From Medakamo hakoo (taxonomy: Eukaryota; Chlorophyta; Trebouxiophyceae; Coccomyxaceae), in assembly GCA_026636295.1 (NCBI GenBank), contig CP089453.1, forward strand, positions 1,116,001 to 1,180,000: a DNA stretch of 64,000 nt, in the 5' to 3' direction. Within the stretch, counting starts at the first letter, position 1. Each line of letters begins with the position of its first letter. A program made the translations under genes and the position numbers. Below the pieces are notes generated by a model. It ran no database searches, was not told the DNA's origin, and worked only from the letters and a program-made list of their open reading frames with translations. Shown one piece after another: positions 19,152 through 28,496 of the stretch.

Positions 19152-21212
19152 ATGGGCGGCCACAAGGCGCCCATGGCGTTCCTCAACAAGAAGTGAGATA
19201 GAGCGCATTGGCGACGCGCTGGCCGAAACGCTCGCGAAACACCGGGCGCACTCACTCCCTCCCACACACGCACGCGCCCACACAAATCACAGGCCCTGGC
19301 ACCCGGGCTCCTTCCAGAACCAGGAGAAGAAATGGAAGCTGGAGCAGGAGGCGCGTTGATGAATTGTGGGCGTGGAACGATGCGTTGCTTTTCCCCTCCA
19401 CAGCAGCAGCAGCAACTTACAACCCTCCACACCCCTTCACACACAACACACACCCCTGGTTTTAGGCTGCCGCCGAAGCCAAGCGCATTGAGGAGCTGCG
19501 CAAGCAGCTGGCCCTGGAACGGGAAAAGGAAGAGTTCGAGGCCATGGCGGCGGGCGCGACGGGCAAGACGTGAGTTTGAGCCACCCCACCGGTTGCTGGG
19601 AGAGGGAGGGAGGGGGGACCGCCCGCCCATCGGCTGGGGTTGGCGGTCCTGCACCGGCGGCGACGACGCGCACACACCAGTGCTCGGTCGTGTGCGCGCA
19701 GCACCATGCTTGTCGACGCGCTGTCCGGCAGGAAAGAACCGCCATCCGATCTCATCCGCCGAAACCGCCGTCCACGCTCACGGTCCATCCACTACGCCCC
19801 TCCACCCCCCCGCACGCCCCCCCCCCCTCCACAGCAAGCGCCAGGAACGCGTCGACTGGATGTACCAGTCCGGCATGGCCTCCCACGCTGACGCGGCCGC
19901 CAAGTCCGCGGAAGACACGCTGATGGGCGCCAAGCCGATCGAGGCCGGGGGCAGCGGCGCGGCTGGTGCTTCTGCCGCTGCCGCGCCCGCGGCCGCGCCA
20001 CCTCCACCAGCCCTGCCGGTCGGACACCCTGCCGCCGCGGCCGTCGCGCCTGCACCTGCTGGCCCTGCGTCCGGATCCGAAGCCTGGGCCCGCATGAACG
20101 CGGACCCGCTCTTTGCGATTCGCGCCCGCGAAGCCGCGGCGCGTGCGGCCGCCGCGAGCAACCCACTCGTCCTGGACGCGGCGCGCAAGGCGCTCGCCGA
20201 AGCCGCGGCCGCGCGCGAAGCCAAGAAAGCCGCGCGGAAAGAGTCGAAGAAAAAGGATAGAAAGCATTCCAAACACAAGTCTAAACGGAGCAAGAAATCC
20301 AGCCGGCGGTCGCGGTCGCCGTCGTCGTCGTCGGGCGGCAGCGATGGTGGTGGCCGGCAGGCGGCGGCGGCGCCCCCACCTCCGCCTGCACCGCCACCAC
20401 CACCCCTCGCCACGTCCAACCCGCCGCCGCCCGACGCACGCACCTACCACCACCGCCGGGACTACTACGATGCCGACCACCACCTCCGTCGCCACCGCCG
20501 GTCCCGGTCGCCCGCCCGCCGGACCGACCGCCCACGGTCACGGTCGCGCGAGCGGTCTCGCCGGGACGACGACCGCTCCCACCGCCGTCGCCGGTACTCC
20601 GACGACAGCCGGTCGCCGCCCCGCCACCGCCATCGCAGGTACTCTGACGACAGCCGGTCGCCTCCCCGGCGGCGGCGGGACAGCCGCAGCCGCAGCCCGG
20701 CCCGGCGGTCGCGCCGGTCGCCCAGCCCGCCACCCCGCCGCCCGGCCGCCGTTGTTGACGCCGCCGCCGCCCAATCCGGCCCCGGCACGAAGTATGGCCT
20801 GTCGCTGCCCACGGGCTACGACGCGGATGCGGCTGCCGCCGCCGCAGCCCGGGCGGCGGAAACGGAGGCGCGTCTGAAAGCAGAAGCCGCCGCGGCCGCA
20901 GCGCGCGAGCGCGCCGCGACCGCCGCCACGTCCAAGGCCGCGCCGCCCGCCCGGTACGTGCCCGGTAAAATGACGGAGGAGGAAAGGGCGGCCGCACTGG
21001 CTGACATGGCTGCCGCGGCGGATGTGCGGGAGAGCGAGCGGGCGGCCGCGGTGGGTGAGGCGGACCGGCGCGCGGCCGAGGCAGAGGCGGAGCAGGCGGG
21101 CGGCGGTGTTGCTGCCGCACCCGGGCCGTCGGCGTCCGCCCTGCACACCACGTCCGTCGCCGACGCCATCGCCCGGCGGCGCTTCACCGCTGGCAGAGAC
21201 GACGTTTTGTAG
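19152..21212 (+). CDS. CWC25: Pre-mRNA splicing factor CWC25 (CIR_N domain, RS-rich tail)
   Basis: Four exons (19152-19192, 19293-19350, 19466-19569, 19835-21212) give 526 residues. The protein starts MGGHKAPMAFLNKKPWHPG, then SFQNQEKKWKLEQE, AAAEAKRIEELRKQLALERE and KRQERVDWMYQSGM. This is the diagnostic CWC25 order: the CIR_N domain followed by a coiled coil and the DWMYQ motif. CWC25 joins the spliceosome after Prp2 and helps the first transesterification. The C-terminal half is Ala-rich and then Arg/Ser-rich (RSRSPARRTDRPRSRSRER), as in metazoan CWC25. The second intron (19351-19465) appears to use a GC donor, since exon 2 must end at CAGGAG to keep both frame and family alignment. The other donors are GTGAGA and GTGAGT. 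Confidence 0.9.
19351..19465 (+). other. Candidate GC-AG intron in CWC25
   Basis: The exon ends GAG and the intron begins GCGCGT; the acceptor is TTTTAG. A GT donor two bases further in would break the frame. The GC choice joins LEQE to AAAEAKRIEEL, which has the same spacing as human CWC25. The donor is the local GTGCGT consensus with its T changed to C. Confidence 0.7.
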
Positions 21213-21244
21213 CATTGTGCGCAGGTTTTTGCAATGTTTCCTCT

Positions 21245-21970
21245 CTACCGTTTCCGCTTCTTCCCTCCAGCAGCCGCGCCTCCGCCCTCACCGCCGCCGC
21301 CGCCGCCACCGCCATCGCCACCGCCACCCGCTCCATCCACCTCCGGCCCGCGGCTCGCCGACCACAGCGCGCGTTCCACATCCCGCGCATTCCATCCCTC
21401 CCCCAACACACTCGCCCGCTTGCGCAGGGCGACCGTCAGCGCGGCGGCCGCCGGCGCGCTGTACTCGCGGGCCCCCAGCACGACCGCGCTCGCTTCGTCC
21501 GACAGGAAGGGGATGGACGGGTCTGCGGCGCTGAGCAGCGCCGTCGCTGTCGCGGGCCCCACGCCTTTCAGCTCTGACAGGGCGGCCACAGCTGCCGACA
21601 CAGCGTCCAGCGGTGGCGGCGACGCGCGCCCCAGCGCTGTGGCCGCTGCGCTGGCGACCGCGCCAACCTGTGCCCCCGTCGCGGCGTGCGCAAACCGCAG
21701 CAGGGGCCGGAACGTGCCGCGCTTAATTTTCCAGGCCACGGCTGTCACAAGGTCTTCTTTTCGCAGGCCTGCGACTGGATGCGCGCCCCCAGCCCGGGCC
21801 GCCAACGCCGGTTGGAGTGCGTAAAAGGCCTGGTCTTCATGCACCCCGGTCGAGCGAGCGCGGCCGGGCGCCGCGGCCAGGGCGGCCTTCCAATCCGCTG
21901 CCGAGCTCGATTTCCACAGCACAGCAGCGGCTCCTTCGCGGAAGTGGCGTGGCGCCTTCTTTGGTGGCAT
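21245..21970 (-). CDS. Conserved protein with helix-hairpin-helix-like motif, function unknown
   Basis: Single exon of 241 residues from the ATG at 21970; an in-frame ATG at 22015 would add MNALRSALHASSSAA, a possible mitochondrial leader. The core reads LRKEDLVTAVAWKIKRGTFRP, then LSELKGVGPATATALLSAADP and IPFLSDEA. The LKGVGPATA segment is a typical helix-hairpin-helix turn of the kind that binds DNA backbone. The pattern resembles a eukaryotic family of small uncharacterised HhH proteins. No glycosylase catalytic Lys/Asp pair could be assigned. The tail is a Gly run ending KKRKR, a likely nuclear localisation signal. It lies tail-to-tail with CWC25 and divergent from the sterol reductase. 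Confidence 0.7.
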   Translation of the reverse strand: MPPKKAPRHFREGAAAVLWKSSSAADWKAALAAAPGRARSTGVHEDQAFYALQPALAARAGGAHPVAGLRKEDLVTAVAWKIKRGTFRPLLRFAHAATGAQVGAVASAAATALGRASPPPLDAVSAAVAALSELKGVGPATATALLSAADPSIPFLSDEASAVVLGAREYSAPAAAALTVALRKRASVLGEGWNARDVERALWSASRGPEVDGAGGGGDGGGGGGGGEGGGAAAGGKKRKR

Positions 21971-22121
21971 GGCAGCGGACGAGGACGCGTGAAGTGCGCT
22001 GCGCAGCGCATTCATCGTTCTGGACGAACAGCTCGCCACGCCACACGCGAGTCTTGGCCGCGCGAGGACGAAGAAAAAAAAGGGTCGTGCGACCTCGCGC
22101 ACCCACAACCTGCCCGCAGCC

Positions 22122-23696
22122 ATGGCGCCCGCCCCGCGCCGGTCCACCCGGCTGGCTACCCCGCAAGCGGCACGCCCTAAAAAAGCCACCGGCGCCTCCA
22201 CCACGAAATCCTGGGCCGACACTGCCGGGACTGGCGAGCGGTCTGGTTTCTTGGGCGTCGGCGGCCTGGCGGGCTTGGTCCTCCAGTACGCGGGCGCGGC
22301 GGCCCTTCTGGTCGGATCACCCGCCTTTGCCATCTACCTGTGAGTTGTGTGGGAGGCGTGGGACGCGAGCGATGGCGTGCGGGTGGCACGAAAACAAAAG
22401 ACGCGCAACCAAGCCGATCGACCTCACGTCACCTCAACCACCTCCCTTTCCACCACTCCACCACCAAGGTGGCTCGCCATCACGCGCTTCAACGCGTCGC
22501 CGACCGCCTTCCTGGCGTGGGCGTCCAAGGCCGGGCCGTCCGGCCTCTGGGCCGCCTGGCCATCCGCCTTCGACCCGACCGCCTGGTCCATCATCGCGTC
22601 GTTTGGCGCCTTCCAGGCGGCGCTCCAGCTGCTCCTGCCCGGCAAAACCGTCAAGGGGCCCGTCACCCCGCGCGGCAACACGCCGGTGTACGTGGCCAAC
22701 GGCGTCCCCTCGTACCTGTGCACCATGGCCGCCCTCGCGACTCTGCACTTTGGCGGCTTCTACGACCTGGCGACCGTCTACGACAAGTTTGGCGAAGTGC
22801 TCGCGGCCCTCAACCTCTTTTCCCTGTGCCTGTGCGCGTGCCTCTGGGCCAAGGGCCACGTCCGCCCCTCCTCCACCGACTCCGGCTCCACCGGCTCCCT
22901 GCTCTACGACTTTTACTGGGGCATGGAGCTGTACCCGCGCATTGGGGCGTCCTTCGACATCAAGACGTGGACCAACTGCCGCATGGGCATGAACGGGTGG
23001 GCGGCCCTGCCCTGGTGCTTCGCCGCCGCGTCCGCCCGGTCGTCCGGCACCGGCGGTCCGACGGACGCCATGCTGGTGACGGCGGCGCTCATCAACGTCT
23101 ACCTGTTCAAGTTCTTCGTGTGGGAGCCGGGGTACTGGTGCTCCATGGACATCGCGCACGACCGCGCCGGGTTTTACATTTGTTGGGGGTGCCTGGTGTG
23201 GGTGCCGTCGATCTACGCGTCGCCCGCCCTGTACTTGGGCGGCCACGCCCGTGCCCTGGGCACGCCGTGCGCCGCGGCCATCTTCGCCGCCGGGCTGGCG
23301 GCCATCTGGATCAACTACGATGCCGACCGCCAGCGCCAGGCCTTCCGCGCGTCGGGCGGGCGGGAACTGGTGTGGGGGCGGCCGCCCGTCAAGATCGTGG
23401 CGTCGTACACGGACGGCCGCGGCGCCACGCGCAAGTCCCTGCTGCTGGCGTCCGGCTGGTGGGGCCTGGCCCGCCACTTCCACTACGTCCCCGAAATCGC
23501 CGCCGCCGCGCTGTGGACGCTGCCGTGCGGGTCGCCGCTCGCTGTCCCGCTCGCCTGGTTCTACGTGTTTTTCTTGACGATCCTGCTCTTCGACCGCGCG
23601 TTCCGGGATGATGCCCGGTGTGCGGCCAAGTACGGCGCGCACTGGGACCAGTACCGGCGCATGGTGCCGTACAAGGTTGTGCCCGGCCTGTTTTGA
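22122..23696 (+). CDS. DHCR7: Sterol delta-7 reductase (7-dehydrocholesterol reductase, DWF5-like)
   Basis: Two exons, 22122-22339 and 22469-23696, give 481 residues, close to 432-475 for plant and animal enzymes. The junction joins AIYL to WLAITRF in frame; the donor is GTGAGT and the acceptor AAG. The ERG4/ERG24 signatures near the C terminus are clear: LLLASGWWGLARHFHYVPEI and, at the end, YRRMVPYKVVPGLF. DFYWGMELYPRIG in the centre is also characteristic of this family. Several hydrophobic helices span the body. The enzyme reduces the C7-C8 double bond of 5,7-dienol sterols with NADPH in the ER, so this alga probably makes sterols lacking the delta-7 bond. Confidence 0.92.
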
Positions 23697-23802
23697 AAGA
23701 CACAAAGAAGAGTGGTGGGATGGGGGAGGGAGGGGGGGGGGGGGGTGGCGAGAGGGAGGGGGTTGGCGGTGTTGGGCTCACAGTCTCGTTTCCTGTTCTC
23801 GG

Positions 23803-24612
23803 TCAGCCGCCCCGCCCTCCCTGCTCGCCTCCCCAACGCAGCGCGCGGAAGTCGAGCAGCGCCTGGACGGCCAGGTCGAAGCCGGCGCGGAGCTGCGCGT
23901 CGGGTTGTGGTGGTGTGGGGGGTCGTGGGATGGACGAGTCGAAGGGTGGCCAGGCCGCCGTCTCCTCCTCCTCCTCCTCTTCCTCCTCCTGCTGCTGCCT
24001 GGTCGAGCCGCCCGCTGTGTGTGCCAGGCGCGCAAAGACCGACCGCGGGAGTGGGGCGGGTGAGGTGGGCGTGGGGAGTGAAGCGCCAGCCGCTCTTCCA
24101 ACGCCATTTCCTCCAGGCGGGGTGGGTGATGCCCCACCACCGCCCTGCACGCGAGCCAACCTCGCCCGCCACGCAGCCTCCCGGCCGGGCAATTGCCAGG
24201 GTGCGTGTGCGATGGGTGGGCGGGTCAAAGCCGGCTCCGTTGAGGCGGTGGTGGGCGTCGTGGTCGTGGTGGTGGTGGTGGGTACGCCGCTCCACCCGCC
24301 CCGCGTGGGCGTGTGTGCGTCGCCGCAGCCGTCACTGAACACCGCCTCCCACTCGGCTTCGTCGCTGTCAGCAGGGAACCTGGCCCACGCACGGTGGGCG
24401 GCGGAGGGAGGCGCGAACGCGCTGCTGCTGCAGGCGCCGTCAGGGCGCCCACTGCCACACCATGCGCCCACGTCCCCCACTTCGTCCTCCACCCACCCGC
24501 CCGCCGCCAGGGCCAGGCGCACCTCCAGGGAGAGGATGCGGCAGGATCGGGCGAGGTGACGGGCGTGCGGGGTGGGTGGGCGAGGAGCCGCCGCCTCCGC
24601 GGCCATCACCAT
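23803..24612 (-). CDS. Unrecognised open frame, possible gene with unresolved exons
   Basis: A frame of about 270 codons stays open between the sterol reductase and the O-methyltransferase on the opposite strand. Parts look protein-like: HLARSCRILSLEVRLAL, RAWARFPADSDEAEWEAVF and, at the end, GFDLAVQALLDFRALRW. The middle contains runs of Thr and of Glu encoded by simple repeats, which may be intron or low-complexity sequence. I recognise no domain. Start and splice sites are not determined. Confidence 0.35.
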   Translation of the reverse strand: MVMAAEAAAPRPPTPHARHLARSCRILSLEVRLALAAGGWVEDEVGDVGAWCGSGRPDGACSSSAFAPPSAAHRAWARFPADSDEAEWEAVFSDGCGDAHTPTRGGWSGVPTTTTTTTTPTTASTEPALTRPPIAHAPWQLPGREAAWRARLARVQGGGGASPTPPGGNGVGRAAGASLPTPTSPAPLPRSVFARLAHTAGGSTRQQQEEEEEEEEETAAWPPFDSSIPRPPTPPQPDAQLRAGFDLAVQALLDFRALRWGGEQGGRGG

Positions 24613-24714
24613 CGGTCAAAAACAGGCGAGGCGGAGGTGGAAGGTGTGGTGAGAGACGGACGGTCGCAGGCCGTCGGCGGCGTGCACTCTCGCCATTGGG
24701 TCGACGACAACAAC

Positions 24715-25581
24715 ATGGCCGCCGCTGCCGCAGGAGCCCGGCACTGGCTGGGCGGGCGCACAGCCGTGCACTGGACATGCACAACTTGTAGACTAGGTGT
24801 CGGGCGGCGGAAGGGTGTCGCTTCCCGCGCCACCGGCCCTGACGACGACGGCGCCGCATCCCTGCCTGCACCCCCGCCGCCGCACCCGCCCTCCCCACTG
24901 ACGCCGCGCGTCCCCGAACACGCGCCCGTCACGGGCCGGCTGTACCGGTACCTCCTCGAACACACGCGGGAAGCGCCGTACCTGGCCGCCCTCCGAGCCG
25001 AGACGGCCGTGTTCGCGCCGGGGCGGGAGCGCAACGCGGTGTCGCCGGACCAGGGCGCGTTCCTGGGCTGGCTCGTCCGGTCGCTGGGCGTGGAGAAAGC
25101 GCTGGAGGTCGGCGTCTTCACGGGCTACTCGTCGACGGTCGTGGCCGCGTCCCTGCCGCCGGGCGGCCGCCTGGTCGCATGCGAAAAGGACGACCGCCCG
25201 CTCGCGCTGGCCCGGTCGGCCTGGGCGGCGGCGGGCGTGGCTGACAGAGTCGACTGCCGGGTCGGGCCCGCGGGTGACACCCTCGCCTCCCTGTTGGCCG
25301 ACCCGGCCTGGGGTCCGGGGTCCTTTGATTTCGCCTTCATCGACGCGGATAAGAGAGGGTACAAAGCCTATTTTGAGAGCTGCCTGCAGCTTGTCCGCGT
25401 CGGCGGCGTCGTGGCGGTGGACAACGTGCTCTGGTACGGGCGCGTCGTCGACCCGGACGACAGTGCTGCGGCAACGCTCGCCGTGCGGGAGTTGAATGAT
25501 TTTTTGCTCAAAGACCCGCGCATCGACTTGAGCACGGTCAGTGTGGGGGATGGCATCGCGCTGTGCCGGCGGCTTGTGTGA
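24715..25581 (+). CDS. Class I SAM-dependent O-methyltransferase (caffeoyl-CoA OMT-like), probably organellar
   Basis: Single exon of 288 residues from the ATG at 24715. The first 40 residues, starting MAAAAAGARHWLGGRTAV, are basic and Ser/Thr-containing and resemble a transit peptide. The Methyltransf_3 core is clear: KALEVGVFTGYSSTVVA is SAM motif I, LVACEKDDRPLALA follows, and FDFAFIDADKRGYKAYFE contains the metal-binding Asp region. VGGVVAVDNVLWYGRVVDP completes the set. Members methylate catechols or related hydroxyls with a divalent cation. The natural substrate in algae is unknown, and lignin synthesis is not implied. Confidence 0.85.
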   Translation: MAAAAAGARHWLGGRTAVHWTCTTCRLGVGRRKGVASRATGPDDDGAASLPAPPPPHPPSPLTPRVPEHAPVTGRLYRYLLEHTREAPYLAALRAETAVFAPGRERNAVSPDQGAFLGWLVRSLGVEKALEVGVFTGYSSTVVAASLPPGGRLVACEKDDRPLALARSAWAAAGVADRVDCRVGPAGDTLASLLADPAWGPGSFDFAFIDADKRGYKAYFESCLQLVRVGGVVAVDNVLWYGRVVDPDDSAAATLAVRELNDFLLKDPRIDLSTVSVGDGIALCRRLV

Positions 25582-25638
25582 GGAGACGCAGAGAACAGAG
25601 GAAAGAAAAAAAGAAAGAAAACAAGCAACGACGACACT

Positions 25639-27859
25639 TTAGACCAGACTTTTCCGCACCCCCCGCCGCCGCTGCCAGCTCGCCCCTACCCACGCGCCGG
25701 CCAGGGCCACGCCACCGATACCTGCAACCAACACCGGCGTAGGTGCCGTGGCAAGGGTCAGGCGCCAGGGCGGCGGGCAGGGCGCGCCACACCCGTCCGC
25801 CAGCACGGCCGCGCGCGCGGCCCGCACACTCGCCGCCGCCGCGTCCAGGGCGGTCAGGGTGGCCCGGACGCCGCCGCCAGCGTCACCCGGGCCAGACGAG
25901 ACCGCTTCGGCTCGGCGGCGGTGGCGCCGCGGCCGGAGAGGGACTGTGGCGTTGTGTCGGGGGTGGGAGGAGAGTCGTGAGTGAGATGAGGCCGCTGTCC
26001 CCACCCACCCCGCCTGGAAAGGAAAAAAAAAAGGCCAAGGACGAAAAGACGAAAGACAAAAGAAAAAGACGCACGCACCATCATCCCGCGGCCCGCTTTT
26101 TGGCCGTCCACACCAACCTGGCCGTCCGGCCGGCTCGCCCCAATCGTGTCGGCCGCGGGCGCCGCGGCCGCCGCGTGCCCGCTGCCGCCCAGTGACAGCT
26201 TGACCATCGACGCCGACAGCGTCGGGCCGGTGGACGGCGCCTTGGGGCCTTTGCGCCCGCGCAACGCCGCCACCAGGGACGCCTTGGTCGGGCGGGCCAG
26301 GGCAGGCGGTGGCGGAGGTGCGGGCGGCGGCGCACCGCCCGACGCGGCGGCGGGGGTGGCTGTGCGTGCGAGCGGCGTGGCCTGCCCCTCCTCGTCGTCG
26401 TCCAGGGACGACCGCGGGACGCGCAGCGGCGGCAGGCGGCGGGAGCGCATGCTGTCCTCCGCGGACATGAGCAGGGCGATGGACGCGCCCGAACCTAAGG
26501 AAGCGAAGGCATGAAAGGAAAGGAAAAAAAAAGATGGAAAGGATGAAGGATAAAGCATGGAGGTGGGTCGCACGCACAGGCGCAGGGGACTCGGGGAATG
26601 CGGGGGGTTCCAGGGCAAGGTCGGACCAGTGACGAAGGGTGGGAGGGGGTCTCGGTCGCGGGCGCGGGGCATAGAGGGGGGGCGTGGGGTTTCTTGTGTC
26701 CTCCCCCACCATCCATCCATCCATTCCCATCCACCCCCTCCCTCCCTCCCGCCTTACCTGCCAGCGGCGCGGACGGCGTGTACTCCTCCTCCGCATCATA
26801 ATACTCCGCATCGGACACGCCAGATGCGGTGTTGGACAGCCCAGCACACGCCGCGACGGAGAAGGACGGGCAGGCGCCGGTCCCGGACGCGCGGCGGCCG
26901 TCCTCCAGGAGGGCAGCCATCAGCGCTGCGCCCTCCGCCCGCCGCGCCGTCTTCCCGCCCGACGCCGCCTCCGCCGCGACGACCCTGTCTTGCAACGCCA
27001 CCGCTGCAGCGGGCGTCGCCGGCAGGCTGATGGGGCGGGCGGCCAGCGGGCGCAGCGGCGGCGGCAGGGCGATGGCGGGCAGGCTGTCCGGCAGCGGGGC
27101 CGGCGCCGGCCGCCCGGCCGCGCGCGCGGCCGTGCGCTCCGCGGTGTATGCGACGAAGCTGCGGGCCATGCCCTCACACTGGCGGAGCAGCATGGATTCA
27201 ACGGCCGACCTCAGGCCCACCAGCCACTTCAGGGCGTCGGCCGTCGCGGTGACGGTCGCGGCCAGGGTGACCCCGCCGCCGCCGCCGCCGCCGGCGCAGG
27301 CGGCGCACTCAAACCGGACGGTCGCGATGTGGAGGTCGGGCCCGTCCCCGGGGATCCACAGCATGGGCGTGGACAGCATGACGACCCGGGCCAGGCCGAC
27401 CGGGCTGCCGTCGGGCGATGGCGGGGCGGCCTCCGCCTCCAGGCGGTGAAAGTCGCGGATCTTGACCTTGTCCGTGCCCAGGGCGCGCGTCAACAGCGCG
27501 GGCGCGTCGAGCGGGACGACGAACGCGACTCGGCGGCGGCCGCCCACCCAGGGCGAGACCCGGATGTGGTCGTTGCCATTGGCGCGGCGGTGGTAGTCGA
27601 CGTACGTGTCGCCCTCCCGGTAGAGGGCCAGGACGTCCTGTGGATTGGTGTGGTGAGAGGCGGGTTGGGTGAGAGGCGGGTTGGGCGGGCGGACGGGCGG
27701 ACGGTGAGAGAGGCGGGTTGGGCAGGCCAGGTCGGACCGCGGCGGCGCTGGAGCGCGGCGAAGCGTCATGCCGAGGGGGGTGCCCGACACACACACCGCG
27801 TGCGTGGGCCTCGCTCTTGTTGCTGTCCTCAAAAAATGACAGGAAGCCTCCATGTACAT
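25639..27859 (-). CDS. VASt-domain lipid-transfer-like protein with C-terminal membrane anchor
   Basis: Proposed exons are 26758-27859, 26114-26494 and 25639-25943 (about 595 residues). ATGs at 27859 and 27769 are both possible starts. The segment YVDYHRRANGNDHIRVSPW, then RRRVAFVVPLDAP, DKVKIRDFHRLEAEA and LHIATVRFECA follows the order of a VASt (VAD1/Lam/Aster) domain, which binds sterol in ER contact-site proteins. The last exon ends with a hydrophobic stretch, TPVLVAGIGGVALAGAWVGA, followed by a basic tail, as in tail-anchored Lam/GRAMD1 proteins. I do not see a GRAM domain. The final intron is uncertain: an alternative splice (donor GTGCGT before 26079) would end in a different frame without the anchor. 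The domain call rests on pattern memory, not on a search. Confidence 0.55.
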
Positions 27860-28496
27860 CTAGGAGACGCACGTCATGGGCGCAGGGCACCACCGCCTGT
27901 CGTGGGCGGCGTCTTTTTCTCACCACACCACCCGCCGCGATAGCACGGCGGGCATGCGCGGCCGCAAAGTCGGCGCGCCAGGCTTCAGGTTCCACTTTCT
28001 GTGCCAGCAAACCCCGCTGTTGCCGTCTGTGCACGGCTTCAATATCGTGGGCGGAGACGAAAGCAGCCAGAAAGACAAGGACAGCCGTGGCGGCCGTGCC
28101 TCCTATTTATTTTTTGCTCGCTAATCTCTTGAAACCTCGGCGACCACGAAACATGACGGCTTACCTCGACCCGCACGCCCGGGATGGTCGTCGGCGGTAG
28201 AGTGACGGTCTTAGGCATTGGTCAGCTTCTGTAACGTCCGACGGTTGGGTCAGCTAGCTGGGCGGCGGCGGCCGACTCGCACGCAGGCCGGGGGCCGGGG
28301 AGAACAAGCGTGTGCGCGGCGGGCAGGCCCCTTCGGCGCGCGCCTCTCACAGTCGGCCCCCTCCAAACTTTTGTTCACTCACGTCTTGCCTCACCCGTCT
28401 ACACAGTTTTTTCGTCACGAACCAGCCCCTCTTTCTCTCCCATGAGCAGCCCCGTCGTCCTCTTCCCCCACCCTCTCTCCCTCTCCCCGCCCTCGC
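27860..28496. other. Intergenic region upstream of the VASt gene
   Basis: About 640 bases between the 5' end of the VASt gene and the 3' end of the AUX1-like gene, both on the minus strand. A TATA-like AT-rich stretch occurs on the minus strand around 28101-28118. Base composition at 28100-28260 is visibly less GC-rich than the neighbours. No gene was recognised. Confidence 0.35.
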
